From JACCTU01 sp963809175 (lineage in GTDB: Bacteria > Actinomycetota > Thermoleophilia > Gaiellales > Gaiellaceae), in contig CAWEIK010000001.1 in NCBI GenBank assembly GCA_963809175.1, forward strand, positions 310,001-374,000: a stretch of 64,000 bases of DNA. Reading direction: 5' to 3'. Every line of letters starts with the position of its first letter. The stretch's first letter is position 1. Shown here piece after piece: positions 43,814 to 52,960 of the stretch. The translations under genes were made by a program, and so were the position numbers. Under the pieces are notes generated by a model, which did not search any database, was not told the origin of the DNA, and was given only the letters and a program-made list of their open reading frames with translations.

Positions 43814-44491
43814 TCACCTCGGCTCGTCCTGGCGTACCCAGAGCGTGACCAGGCGTGCCACAAGCGTCACGAGGAAGACCTGGCCGAAGAGCGCCTCGAG
43901 CACGGTCAGCGCCTGAGGGAGCCCAACCGCGGGCGAGAGGTCGCCGAACCCGAGCGTCGTCAGCGCGACGAAGCTGAAGTAGAGGTACTCCGATTGCGAG
44001 TGCGGCCCCGGCTGCGCGAAGAACGGCTCGCTGCGGAACTCGCTCACGGCCAGATAGAGGAACGCGAACAGCAGCCCGACGAGCACGTAGGCGCAAAGCG
44101 CGCCGAGCACGGTCTCCCGCGAAACCCGGCGGTGCTTGAGGATCCGCCTCAGGGTGACGGGCAGGGTCGCCGTCACGAGCAACACGGCCGGCAGCAGGTA
44201 GGTCAGCCCGACGACCGAGGTCGAGTTCACGAACAGGACGAGCGGCGCAAGAGCGACGCACGCACCGATCAGCAGCCAGTGGCGCCTGCTCACCCGGTGG
44301 CCCGACTCCGGGTCGCTGATCGCGACGACGAGCGCCGCGGCGGCGAGCAGGGTGCTCCCGAGCGCGCCCCAACGTTCGTCCTCGACGAGCTCGAGCAGGA
44401 AGAAGTTCGCCAGCAGAAGCACGAGCAGGCTGGCGTTGCTGTCGATGAAGCGGACCGCGTCCCGCCTCGCGATGCTGCGGAGTGCGGGCAC
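43814..44491 (-). CDS. Two-pore-domain-like potassium channel (Ion_trans_2)
   Basis: 225 residues with about six hydrophobic segments and one P-loop: YLYFSFVALTTLGFGDLSPAVGLPQALTVLEALFGQVFLVTLVARLV. The filter reads TLGFGD, a variant of TVGYGD seen in many actinobacterial channels. The N-terminal helices (ASLLVLLLANFFLLELV, LLPAVLLVTATLPVTLRRIL) form an extra sensor-like half. No RCK domain is attached. K+ selectivity is expected; gating is unknown. Confidence 0.85.
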   Translation of the reverse strand: MPALRSIARRDAVRFIDSNASLLVLLLANFFLLELVEDERWGALGSTLLAAAALVVAISDPESGHRVSRRHWLLIGACVALAPLVLFVNSTSVVGLTYLLPAVLLVTATLPVTLRRILKHRRVSRETVLGALCAYVLVGLLFAFLYLAVSEFRSEPFFAQPGPHSQSEYLYFSFVALTTLGFGDLSPAVGLPQALTVLEALFGQVFLVTLVARLVTLWVRQDEPR

Positions 44492-44824
44492 GCGGGCATT
44501 ATCCCCGCCGCTCGCCGCAAAGACCGAGCGCGCCGGGGCCGGCGCGCTCGTTCGCTTGGGGTCGACTCCGAGGTGGGCGATGGAGTCGGGCGTCGGGGGC
44601 TAGGGAGGCCCGTCCCGACGGGTCACCATGGTGTCCTGCCAGGGCCGGTGGTTCCATGACCCGTCTGGGTCATTCCGCCAGGCTTGAGGTCGCCTAGGGT
44701 GGGGTAGGAAGGGCAAGGCGCCGGCACCGGGAATACCTCAGGAGCCCTCGGCGTTCCCTCTTGTACGGGGCAGTGCGCTCTCCGCGCGCGCCCCCTCTCT
44801 ACGAACGTAAGGAGTTGAACCGAA
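44492..44824. promoter_or_regulatory. 333-bp intergenic region upstream of sigA
   Basis: No gene was seen. It holds two good inverted repeats: GAGCGCGCCGG-GG-CCGGCGCGCTC (44526-44549, 11 bp) and ATGACCC-GTCT-GGGTCAT (44656-44673, 7 bp). GTAAGGAG, the ribosome site for sigA, is at 44807-44814. The first hairpin is placed to end transcripts from either side; the second could be a regulator site. No promoter could be assigned with confidence. Confidence 0.5.
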
Positions 44825-45868
44825 CTGAGCACCCTGCTTGAAGCACCGTTTCAGGCGCTCCTGGATGAAGCCGAGGAGCGTGGACAGATCGACGAGGCCG
44901 CCATCGAGGCGTTCGCGGTCGAGCACGACCTCGATGAGGAGGCCGTCGCAGCGCTTCGCGCTGAGCTCGACTCCCTCGAGGTCGAGATCCTCGCTCCGGC
45001 TCCTGCCGAGGAAGTCGTCTACGAGGCTGGGCCGACCACCGGCACGGCCGACGCGCTGACCCTGTTCATGAACCGGGCCGGCAAGTACCAGCTGCTCAAC
45101 GCGGCCGAGGAGGTCGCGCTCGCGAAGCGAATCGAGCGCGGCGACGCGGCTGCCAAGGAGCTGATGATCAACTCGAACCTCCGCCTCGTGGTCTCGATCG
45201 CGAAGCGCTACCAGGGCCACGGGCTGAGCCTGCTCGACCTGGTCCAGGACGGCGTGATCGGCCTGAACCGCGCGGTCGAGAAGTTCGACTGGCGGCGCGG
45301 GTTCAAGTTCTCGACCTACGCGACCTGGTGGATCCGTCAGGCCTGCCAGCGCGCGGTCTCGAACCAGTCCACCGTGATCCGCGTTCCCGTGCACGTGCAC
45401 GAGCGGCGCGTGAAGATCTCCCGCGAGCGCGGGAAGCTCGAGGCCCGGCTCGGCCGCGAGCCGACGCGCGAGGAGCTCGCCGAGGCGACGCAGCTGCCGC
45501 TGCAGCACGTCGAGGAGGCACTCGACGCGGCGCAGGCGAACGTCTCGCTGAACCAGACGGTCGGCGGCGACAACGACGGCGAGCTCGGCGACCTGTTCGC
45601 CGACCAGACGTCGGCGGACCCGTCCGACGAGGCCGCGGACTCGTACCGGCGGCTCCAGGTGCGCAAGGCAGTCGCGAAGCTGCCGGAGCGCGAGGCGCGC
45701 ATCGTCACGCTCCGCTTCGGGCTCGACGGCGAGCCGCAGTCGCTCGAGGCGATCGGCAAGGAGGTCGGGCTGACGCGCGAGCGCGTGCGGCAGCTCGAGA
45801 CCCAGGCCTTCGCCCGCCTGCAGAACGAGCTGGCCGGCATCGCCGACGAGCTCGCAGACGCGGCGTAG
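44825..45868 (+). CDS. sigA: Primary-type RNA polymerase sigma factor (SigA/RpoD)
   Basis: About 347 residues. Region 1.1-like acidic N-terminus (LLDEAEERGQIDEAAIEAFAV), region 1.2 (ADALTLFMNRAGKYQLLNAAEEVALAKRIERGD, divergent from DPVRMYL), region 2 (SNLRLVVSIAKRYQGHGLSLLDLVQDGVIGLNRAVEKFDWRRGFKFSTYATWWIRQA), region 3 and region 4 (LPEREARIVTLRFGL and LTRERVRQLETQA). ATG 45068 would remove regions 1.1 and part of 1.2, yet the open frame reaches back only to CTG 44825, ten bases after AAGGAG. So either CTG is the start or one base is missing near TTG 44815. Confidence 0.85.
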   Translation: MSTLLEAPFQALLDEAEERGQIDEAAIEAFAVEHDLDEEAVAALRAELDSLEVEILAPAPAEEVVYEAGPTTGTADALTLFMNRAGKYQLLNAAEEVALAKRIERGDAAAKELMINSNLRLVVSIAKRYQGHGLSLLDLVQDGVIGLNRAVEKFDWRRGFKFSTYATWWIRQACQRAVSNQSTVIRVPVHVHERRVKISRERGKLEARLGREPTREELAEATQLPLQHVEEALDAAQANVSLNQTVGGDNDGELGDLFADQTSADPSDEAADSYRRLQVRKAVAKLPEREARIVTLRFGLDGEPQSLEAIGKEVGLTRERVRQLETQAFARLQNELAGIADELADAA

Positions 45869-45885
45869 GAAGCCCATCGAGGTGC

Positions 45886-45905
45886 GGGGCCGCGTGCGCG
45901 GCCCC
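45886..45905. terminator. Hairpin terminator after sigA
   Basis: GGGGCCGCG and CGCGGCCCC pair across a very short loop, about 18 bp after the sigA stop. Confidence 0.65.
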
Positions 45906-45951
45906 TCACTCATCCGTTGACTCGTGTGCGCCGGTGCGATATGCCACCCGT

Positions 45952-47616
45952 ATGCGCGTCGCCGCCCGCGCTGACGGTCTCTCCGCCCACGCAATCGTCG
46001 GGACCCACGTCGTGCTCTTCGGCATGGACGTGCCCGACGACCGCGTCGACGGGCTCCTCGGCTTCGCGATCAGGCGGCGGGAGCACCAGGGTCGCAAGCG
46101 GACGCGCTACCTGCCGAACTTCCTCGTCTTCAAGGTGAACGACGAAGGCGACGACACGAACCACTCGAGCCTGCGGAACCCGTTCCAGGAGTTCCTCTGG
46201 GGCGACTACACCTGCTTCCCGGACCGCGACTACACGTACACGGTCTCAGCCATGTACGGCGTTCCCGGCGACGTGAAGAAGCAGGCATCGGTCGATCTCG
46301 ACGTGCGAACCGAGAGCGAGGACGACGGGACGCACGCGATCTTCTTCAACCGCGGGGTCGTCGCGTCGCAGGCCTACGCGAACCGGTTCGACAACAAGCC
46401 TCCGCACGAGATCGGCGCTGAGGCCTACGAGTGGCTCTCGCGCGGCCTCTTCGAGGCGATGGACGAGTTCATCGGCCAGGCCAAGAACTCGCGGTATGCG
46501 ATCCGCGCGGCCGTGTACGAGTTCACGCATCGCGACACCCTCGACGCGTTCGGACGCGCGAGCGACCGTGGCGCGGACGTGGAGATCCTCTTCGACTGCG
46601 CCGACGTGGCCGCCCCGCCCGGCAAGAGCAACCTCACCGCGATCCGCTCGGAGGAGCTCGACGCGCTCTGTGCGCGCCGGACTCAGGCCAAGATCGCGCA
46701 CAACAAGTTCATCGTCCTCCTCTACGACGGGAAGCCGAAGGAGGTCTGGACCGGCTCGACGAACTTCACCGAAGGCGGGATCTACGGCCACTCGAACCTC
46801 GGCCACATCGTGCGGAGCCCGCGGGTGGCCGCTCGCTACCTCGCCTACTGGAAGCAGCTTCGCGGCGACCCCAAGGCAGCCGTGCTCCGGCAGTGGACGG
46901 AGCAGGAGACCGTGATCCCTCAAGGGCGGCCGCGACGACGGTCGATCACGTCCGTCTTCAGCCCCCGCCGCGGCTTCGGAGCACTCAACTGGTACGCACG
47001 GCTGATGGACGGTGCCGAGAACAGCGTCTTCCTCACCGGCGCGTTCGGCGTCAGCAAGGAGCTGACGGAGATCTTCAACAAGGAGAAGCCGTACCTCCGC
47101 TACCTGCTGCTGGACAAGCGGAAGGCGAACGTGCTCGCGATCGCGCGGAACCCGAGCAACCGGGTGACTGCCGGCGCCTACCTCGGCGAGGGAGGCTGGC
47201 GCCAGTGGCTCGAGGAGGTGACGACGCGCAGGCTCGGCCTGAACAACCACGTGCAGTACATCCACACGAAGTTCATGCTGATCGACCCGCTCGGCAAGGA
47301 TCCGATCGTCGTCAGCGGCTCGGCGAACTTCAGCCGTCCCTCGACGAACGTGAACGACGAGAACATGCTCGTGATCCGCGGGAACACGCGCGTCGCCGAC
47401 ATCTACCTCGGCGAGTTCATGCGGCTGTTCACGCACTTCAGGTTTCGCGGGAAGACGGAGACCCCGGACGACGCGCCCGCGCCGGGTCCGGGCGGGCCGG
47501 CCGTCACGTCCTCGAGGAGCGGCAAGAAGTACCTCTGGAACGACGACGGCTGGGCGCGGCGCTTCTACGTCAAGGACTCGCCACGCGAGAAGGAGCGGCA
47601 GCTCTTCCGAGCCTAG
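45952..47616 (+). CDS. Phospholipase D-like protein
   Basis: 554 residues from ATG 45952. Two HKD half-sites of the PLD superfamily: AHNKFIVLLYDGKPKEVWTGSTNFTEGG and IHTKFMLIDPLGKDPIVVSGSANFSRPSTNVNDENMLV, each with H-x-K-x4-(L/D) and downstream GS-x-N. A ~165-residue N-terminal region (FGMDVPDDRVDGLLGFAIRRRE, NPFQEFLWGDYTCFPDRDYTYTVSAMYG) precedes them and matches no domain I know. No signal peptide. Phosphodiesterase activity on a lipid or nucleic acid is possible; the substrate is not readable. Stand-alone gene. Confidence 0.85.
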   Translation: MRVAARADGLSAHAIVGTHVVLFGMDVPDDRVDGLLGFAIRRREHQGRKRTRYLPNFLVFKVNDEGDDTNHSSLRNPFQEFLWGDYTCFPDRDYTYTVSAMYGVPGDVKKQASVDLDVRTESEDDGTHAIFFNRGVVASQAYANRFDNKPPHEIGAEAYEWLSRGLFEAMDEFIGQAKNSRYAIRAAVYEFTHRDTLDAFGRASDRGADVEILFDCADVAAPPGKSNLTAIRSEELDALCARRTQAKIAHNKFIVLLYDGKPKEVWTGSTNFTEGGIYGHSNLGHIVRSPRVAARYLAYWKQLRGDPKAAVLRQWTEQETVIPQGRPRRRSITSVFSPRRGFGALNWYARLMDGAENSVFLTGAFGVSKELTEIFNKEKPYLRYLLLDKRKANVLAIARNPSNRVTAGAYLGEGGWRQWLEEVTTRRLGLNNHVQYIHTKFMLIDPLGKDPIVVSGSANFSRPSTNVNDENMLVIRGNTRVADIYLGEFMRLFTHFRFRGKTETPDDAPAPGPGGPAVTSSRSGKKYLWNDDGWARRFYVKDSPREKERQLFRA

Positions 47617-47885
47617 GAGAGCGTCTCTTGCCCCTCGGGATGCGGGGCGCCGCGCGCTTGCTCGAAGAGCAACGTGACGACGGCTGAGCGAGACAAGCCC
47701 CAGGCGGCGAGGCGATCCTGCCCGCGATCGGCGACGGCCGAGTACGCGGAGCCGGACTCGCTGACGTCGACCTGCCAGCCGGAGAGGTCAAGGTACTGCA
47801 GCAGCACGAAGCTGCTCAATGGATGGGCCGCAGAAGCCACAGGAGCCGACCCAGCGTGGCTGAAGTCGGCCCCTGCTCGCATCAC
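47613..47885 (-). CDS. Small hypothetical protein
   Basis: 90 residues, convergent with the PLD gene and overlapping its stop by 4 bp. SSFVLLQYLDLSGWQVDVSESGSAYSAVADRGQDRLAAWGLSRSAVVTLLFEQARGAP has balanced composition and strong GC-rich third positions, as expected of a real actinobacterial gene. The start is uncertain. No family recognised. Confidence 0.45.
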   Translation of the reverse strand: MMRAGADFSHAGSAPVASAAHPLSSFVLLQYLDLSGWQVDVSESGSAYSAVADRGQDRLAAWGLSRSAVVTLLFEQARGAPHPEGQETLS

Positions 47886-47912
47886 CCATTCGGGCGAACC
47901 TGACTGACGTCG

Positions 47913-49968
47913 TTACGGGATGTAGGCCAGGTCCTCCCAGACGGTCGACGTCGGCGTCTCGAAGAACGGGCCGGCCGGCGTGTCGGGGTCGATCGTCGTC
48001 GCACCGTCGCTCGCGAAGAACGTCGCCATCTGCGCCTGGCCCATCAGCGCGTAGATCCCGGCTGACGCGCTCGCGATGTTCGTGATGAACGCGTGCGGGT
48101 TCTTCGGCACCAGCGGGTTCGCCGCGAACGCGAGGTCGTTGCGAAACACGGTCGTGCGGAGCGCAAGGCCGCCCGCGCGGATGATCGCGCTCGTCGTCGG
48201 GTTCGGCACGGTCTGGTCGCCGCGAGCGAACTGGACGATGATCGGGCTCGTCAGGTGCGGTGCGTACGCCGCCGGGTTCGCCGACTGCTGAGCCCACTCG
48301 TTCCAGTCGATCACCTGCTGGATCGCCGACGCTCCGGGAACGGTGTCGACGAGGAGCGGCAGGTTGCGAAGCGGGATGTTCTCGTTGAAGTTCGTGAACG
48401 AGCCGTTCGGGGGCAGCACGTTGTAGATCGACGGGTTCCGAGCGAAGAGCGGGAACCCGACGAGCGGCCGGAAGCCGGGCGCGAGCCGCGCGATCTCGAT
48501 GATCGGCCCGCCGGGCACGTTCACGAGACCGGCGCGAATCGCCGGCTCGAGCCCGAGCAGCTGCGTTCCGTAGATCCCGCCGAACGACTGCCCGCCGTAG
48601 TAGATCCTCGACCCGCTGAGGTCGCTCGCGCCGTCACCGTCGACGTCGACGCCCGCCTGGAGCTGACGGACGAGCTGCATGATGTCGACGACGGTCTGAC
48701 GCAGCCCGTCGCGGTTTCCGATCAGGTTCTGCGGGGCGGCTGCGTTGACGCCTTCGGTCGAGTCGAAGGTGCCGCTGCCGTTCTGGTCGATCGCGCGGCC
48801 GCCGGCCGGGAGCGTCACCGTGCCCGTCGGCGTCGTCACGACGTACGTCCCCGCCGGCCCGAAGCCGTGACCGACGACGTTGATCGCGATCGACGCGAGG
48901 CCCGCGTTGGCGAGCGACGATGCGACGGCCCACGGCGCGCCGTTGCGGCTGTCGCCGAAGCCGTGGCCGAAGATCGCGACCGGCCAGCCCCCTGCCGGCT
49001 TCGCGCCGGAGGGCGTGAACAGCGTCAGGCCGATCGTGTTCGTCGCGAGCGGTACGGGTGTGCCGCTCGCCGTCCCGTACGCCGGGATCACCTTGCTCGC
49101 GTTCTCGTAGTCCGGCGACGCGTACGAGCCGAACGCGATCGACGAGATCGAACCGGGGAACACGAAGAGCGCACCGATGGGCAGCGTCGAGTTCGACGAA
49201 CGTCGCCGTGCCGGTCTGCCGCCGCCAGACGACCGAGGTGGATGGCGCAACCGGGAAGACCGTTCGCTCGCCTGCGCTGCCGAGCGTGAACGACACCGGC
49301 CCCGGCGTCGAAGCCTGGATCTGCGCGCGGATCTTCTTCGAGATCGCGGTGATCGTCTGCGTCGTGAACAGGCTCGCCGCGGCGATGTCGTCGGAGTTCA
49401 CGCCGACGGCGCGCGCCATCGACAGCCCGTCGAGCAGCGCCTTGCGGTACGCCTTCAGCGCCGGATCCTTCGTCTGGCCGAAGTTCAGGTCGTGGCGGAA
49501 CGTCGTCGTGTCGAGCGGCGCGCCGTCCGCACCGTGGACGCCGTTCGTCACGACGAGCAGATACGTCGAGCTCTGGTCGAGCTGCTCGTCGCTCTCGAAG
49601 TGGAGCGTGTTCGCCGCCGGCTCCCACACGACCTGGTTGATGTCGACCACGTGATAGCCGGGCCCGACGAGGAAGATGTTGTCGCTCGTGGCAGTCGCGA
49701 GGTCGATCGGGCCCGAGAACGGGACCGAGATCCGCGGCTGGATGTTGAAGCCGTCGAGCGTGTTGAGCACGTCGATGTCGGCGCAGTCCGAGGGTCGCAC
49801 CGCGCAGTTCGGCTTCGCGAGCGCGACGCGGACGCCGGTGATCTGGCTGTCATCCGGAGTCGTGTGGAGGTTGCTGGGGAAGGGCTGGCCTGCCGAGGCG
49901 GCGAAGGCGGCTGTCGGCAGGACGAGCGCGACGACTGCGAGCAGCGCCGCGCGGCTGAGAATGCGCAA
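47913..49968 (-). CDS. Secreted lipase-like alpha/beta-hydrolase with N-terminal Ig-like domain (frame break)
   Basis: About 684 residues. TTG 49968 follows AAGGGG at normal spacing and opens a signal peptide (RILSRAALLAVVALVLPTAAFA). The N-terminal half (PFPSNLHTTPDDSQITGVRVAL, GFNIQPRISVPFSGPIDLAT, LLVVTNGVHGADGAPL, DIAAASLFTTQTIT) matches the bacterial Ig-like N-domain of virulence-factor lipases. After a frame change near 49200 comes the hydrolase: GWPVAIFGHGFGDSRNG (oxyanion), YYGGQSFGGIYGTQLLG (likely nucleophile Ser in GQSFG), IIVQFARGDQTVPNPTT (Asp). Extracellular esterase/lipase activity is likely. Its promoter faces the metallopeptidase gene. Confidence 0.82.
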
Positions 49969-50104
49969 GAGAAGGCCCCTTTCGAAGGACTGGTAGGGCG
50001 ACGCTACTCCTCTCCCGGCCGGTCGGCAACGAGGGTCGGGAGCCCCCGTTTCTTTACCGGTTTCCCAGCTTCTTCTTAGGAAGGCTGCTGATACTGCTTC
50101 CCGG

Positions 50105-51076
50105 ATGACGTCTCGGCGCCGGTGTGCCTCCCTCCTCGTCGCCCTCGCGGCTGCCTTGGCCCTCGCGACAAGCGCCGGCGCCGAGATCGTCACCAGGGCC
50201 GACACGGAAGGCCGCACGATCACCTTCGACGTGCAGGCGCCGGGCGTCGAGGTCGACTGGTACGCCGCGCTCCTCCGCGCTGCGGCACACGGCGACGAGA
50301 TCACGCGCGTGACGATCCGCATCGTCCCGGAGGAGGACATTCCGGCGCTCTGCGGCGGCGCCGCGGCCGCCTGTTACTCGCCCGGCAGGAACGGCGGGAG
50401 GATCGTCGTGCCGGCGGGCAAGGACCTCAGGGTCGCGAGCACGTTCCTGCACGAGTACGGACACCACCTCGACCGCGCGTGGAGCGTGAGCGGCGTTCCG
50501 GAGCTGAACGGCACGCCCGTCTGGTGGCAGCTCCGCGGCATGGCCGCGCTCTTTGCGCAGGGGACGGTGGCGTTCGACTACTCGCGCGGCTGGAACCGGA
50601 GCATCGGCGAGGTCTTCGCCGAGGACTACGCCTGGATCCACATCCAGTACCAACACGCGATCCCGTGGCTCACACCGCCGGACGACGCGCTTCGCACCGC
50701 GATGTTCGCTGAGCTCGGCGGTCAGCCGACGGCCCAGCTCCCGGAGACCCCCGCGGCCGGGCCGCTCGTGATCAACCGGCGCGGCACGCTCGCCGCCAGG
50801 GGCTCGCAGGTCGTGCCGTTCGGCCTGCTCGGCCCGGGCCGCCGGGTCACCTTCACGGCGACGGTCAACCGTCCGACCCGCGCCGGGGCCCGCGCGCGGA
50901 TCGACGTCACCTGCAACGGCACTCGCGTCGCGAGCCAGACGTTCACGAAGGGCCGCTCGACGCGGACGATCAACGTGCCGAACCTCGGCCCCGGCGAGTG
51001 CAGCGCGCGTCTCGTCAGCACGACCGGCGTGCGACTGACGTACACGCTTCGCCTGCGGCTCGCGATCGAAACCTAA
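50105..51076 (+). CDS. Secreted zinc metallopeptidase-like protein
   Basis: 323 residues with signal peptide (CASLLVALAAALALATSAGA). TFLHEYGHHLDRAW carries an HExxH zinc site (H-E-Y-G-H), and SIGEVFAEDYAW about 55 residues later offers the third ligand Glu, as in gluzincins. The C-terminal ~110 residues are beta-sandwich-like (VTFTATVNRPTRAGARARIDVTCNGTRVASQTF). An exported protease of unknown substrate. Divergent from the lipase-like gene with ~135 bp between. Confidence 0.78.
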   Translation: MTSRRRCASLLVALAAALALATSAGAEIVTRADTEGRTITFDVQAPGVEVDWYAALLRAAAHGDEITRVTIRIVPEEDIPALCGGAAAACYSPGRNGGRIVVPAGKDLRVASTFLHEYGHHLDRAWSVSGVPELNGTPVWWQLRGMAALFAQGTVAFDYSRGWNRSIGEVFAEDYAWIHIQYQHAIPWLTPPDDALRTAMFAELGGQPTAQLPETPAAGPLVINRRGTLAARGSQVVPFGLLGPGRRVTFTATVNRPTRAGARARIDVTCNGTRVASQTFTKGRSTRTINVPNLGPGECSARLVSTTGVRLTYTLRLRLAIET

Positions 51077-51089
51077 GTACTCTCGGGCC

Positions 51090-51848
51090 GTGTGTTTCGA
51101 GCTCGACTCGGCGCCGCCGATCCCGGTGCTTCGCGGAGCGGCCGTCTCGCACGAGGACCTGGTCCTCGAGTCGCGCGACGGAACTCGCTTCGCTGCCTTC
51201 GCCGCGTACCCGGACGAGCCGACCGGGATCGGGATCGCCGTGCTCCCGGACGTCCGGGGGCTCTACCACTTCTACGAGGAGCTGGCGCTGCGCTTCGCCG
51301 AGCGCGGTTACACCGCCGTCGCGTTCGACTACTTCGGCCGGACCGCGGGCGTCGGCAAGCGCGACGACGCGTTCGACTACATGGAACACGCCCGGCAGAC
51401 GACGTCCGACGGCGTCCAGACCGATCTCGCGGCGGTCATCGCCCACCTGCGCGAGACCTGCAGCGTCATCTTCACGGTCGGCTTCTGCGCCGGCGGGCGC
51501 CATTCGTGGCTGGCTGCGGCGAGCGGCCACGACCTGCACGGTGCGATCGGGTTCTACGGGCGCACGGGGACCGGACAGGACGGATCGCCGGGGGCGACGG
51601 AGCGCGCCGGCGAGATGCAGGCGCCGATCCTCGGGTTGATGGGCGGCGACGACCCGATGATCCCGCCGGAGGACGTCGCGGCGTTCGAGCGGGCGCTCGA
51701 GAAGGCCGGCGTGGAGCACGAGCTCGTGACGTACCCCGGCGCGCCGCACAGCTTCTTCGACCGCAAGCAGGAGGAGTTCGCCGACGCATCGGCGGACGCC
51801 TGGGAGCGCGTCCTCGCGTTCATCAAGCGGTACGCAGTTCCCCGTTAA
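51090..51848 (+). CDS. Dienelactone hydrolase-family protein
   Basis: 252 residues from GTG 51090. IAVLPDVRGLYHFYEELALRFAERGYTAVAFDYFGRTAG, the Cys nucleophile elbow VGFCAGGRHSWLAA, ILGLMGGDDPMIPPEDV (Asp) and YPGAPHSFFDRKQEEF (His) give the Cys-Asp-His triad typical of carboxymethylenebutenolidases. May hydrolyse dienelactone from aromatic breakdown, but no catabolic genes are adjacent. The stop overlaps the aldo/keto reductase by 4 bp. Confidence 0.9.
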   Translation: MCFELDSAPPIPVLRGAAVSHEDLVLESRDGTRFAAFAAYPDEPTGIGIAVLPDVRGLYHFYEELALRFAERGYTAVAFDYFGRTAGVGKRDDAFDYMEHARQTTSDGVQTDLAAVIAHLRETCSVIFTVGFCAGGRHSWLAAASGHDLHGAIGFYGRTGTGQDGSPGATERAGEMQAPILGLMGGDDPMIPPEDVAAFERALEKAGVEHELVTYPGAPHSFFDRKQEEFADASADAWERVLAFIKRYAVPR

Positions 51849-52765
51849 AGCAGGACCAGCGCCCGAAAGTCGTGCTGGTCGAGCTCCCAGCTGCCCGCGG
51901 CGGCGTTCGCGCGCACCTGCTCGGGCTTCGTCGCCCCGGCGATCACCGACGACACGGCGGGCTGCGCGAGCAGTCCTGCGAACCCGAGCTCGAGCAGCGT
52001 GTGCCCGCGCTCCTTCGCGAACGCCTCGAGCGCCTCGACCTGGTCGAAGACCTCGTCGGTGAGACGTTCGGGCCGCAGGGCGAGGCGGGTGCCGGCGGGC
52101 GCGGGCTCTCCGCGGCGGTACTTGCCCGTCAGCAGCCCGCTTGCGAGCGGGAAGTACGGGAGCACGCCGATCCCGAGCCGCTCGCACACCGGCAACAGCT
52201 CCTCCTCCACGCTCCGCTCGAGCAGCGAGTACTCGTTCTGCGCGCTGACGAAGCGATTCGATGAGTGCTCGCGCGCGAGCCCGTCGGCTTCGGCGATCAG
52301 CTCGGCGTCGAAGTTCGACGAGCCGATGAAGCGCACCTTGCCCTCGTCGACGAGCTCGCTCATCGCGCCGAGCGTCTCCTCGATCGGCGTCACGCCGTCG
52401 GGACGGTGGTACTGGTAGAGATCGACGACGTCGGTGCGGAGGCGCTTCAGCGACGCTTCGATCGCGACGCGAACGTACTCGCGCGAGCCGCGGTTCGGCG
52501 GCGCGTCGTCCGACATCTCGTGCCCGAACTTCGTGGCGAGCACCACGCGGTCACGGCGACCCTCGAGCGCCTTGCCGAGCAGCTCCTCGCTGCCACCTCG
52601 ATTGCCGTAGACGTCCGCGGTGTCGAAGAGCGTGACCCCGGCCTCGAGCGCCGCGTCGACGACCGCACGCGTCCCTTGCTCGTCGACGCGCGAGCCGAAG
52701 TTGTTGCAGCCGAGCCCGACGACGGAGACGTCAGGCCCGCCGACGCCGAGTGAGCGGGTCCGCAC
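51845..52765 (-). CDS. Aldo/keto reductase
   Basis: 306 residues, TIM-barrel AKR. GVTLFDTADVYGNRGGSEELLGKAL supplies Asp and Tyr, VVLATKFG the Lys and DLYQYHRPD the His of the DYKH tetrad. FIGSSNFDAELIAEA, FVSAQNEYSLLERSVE and VSSVIAGATKPEQVRANA (NADPH phosphate-binding end) follow. Closest in pattern to the AKR11/YajO group. Substrate unknown. GTG start at 52765. Confidence 0.92.
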   Translation of the reverse strand: MRTRSLGVGGPDVSVVGLGCNNFGSRVDEQGTRAVVDAALEAGVTLFDTADVYGNRGGSEELLGKALEGRRDRVVLATKFGHEMSDDAPPNRGSREYVRVAIEASLKRLRTDVVDLYQYHRPDGVTPIEETLGAMSELVDEGKVRFIGSSNFDAELIAEADGLAREHSSNRFVSAQNEYSLLERSVEEELLPVCERLGIGVLPYFPLASGLLTGKYRRGEPAPAGTRLALRPERLTDEVFDQVEALEAFAKERGHTLLELGFAGLLAQPAVSSVIAGATKPEQVRANAAAGSWELDQHDFRALVLL

Positions 52766-52779
52766 GGCCCGCAGCGTAG

Positions 52780-52917
52780 CTAGCAGCTCAGCTGCGGAGC
52801 TTCTCGGTCGGGGCAGTCGTCGTGCTCGTCGAGCGCGTCGAGGTACAGCTTGACCTCGGCGATCTCCTCGATCAGCTCTCGGACACGAGTGTCGAGTTGT
52901 TTCGGTGCTGGATACAT
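52780..52917 (-). CDS. 45-residue acidic small protein
   Basis: ATG 52917 to TAG at 52780: YPAPKQLDTRVRELIEEIAE, then VKLYLDALDEHDD, then CPDREAPQLSC. One amphipathic helix with two Cys in the tail. The sequence has good codon composition and fills an otherwise empty gap between the FAD oxidase and the AKR gene. No family recognised; too short for a firm call. Confidence 0.4.
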   Translation of the reverse strand: MYPAPKQLDTRVRELIEEIAEVKLYLDALDEHDDCPDREAPQLSC

Positions 52918-52960
52918 GGTCTCTTCAGGACGGGCGAGCGACCCGGTTTCTTCCCTCGGC

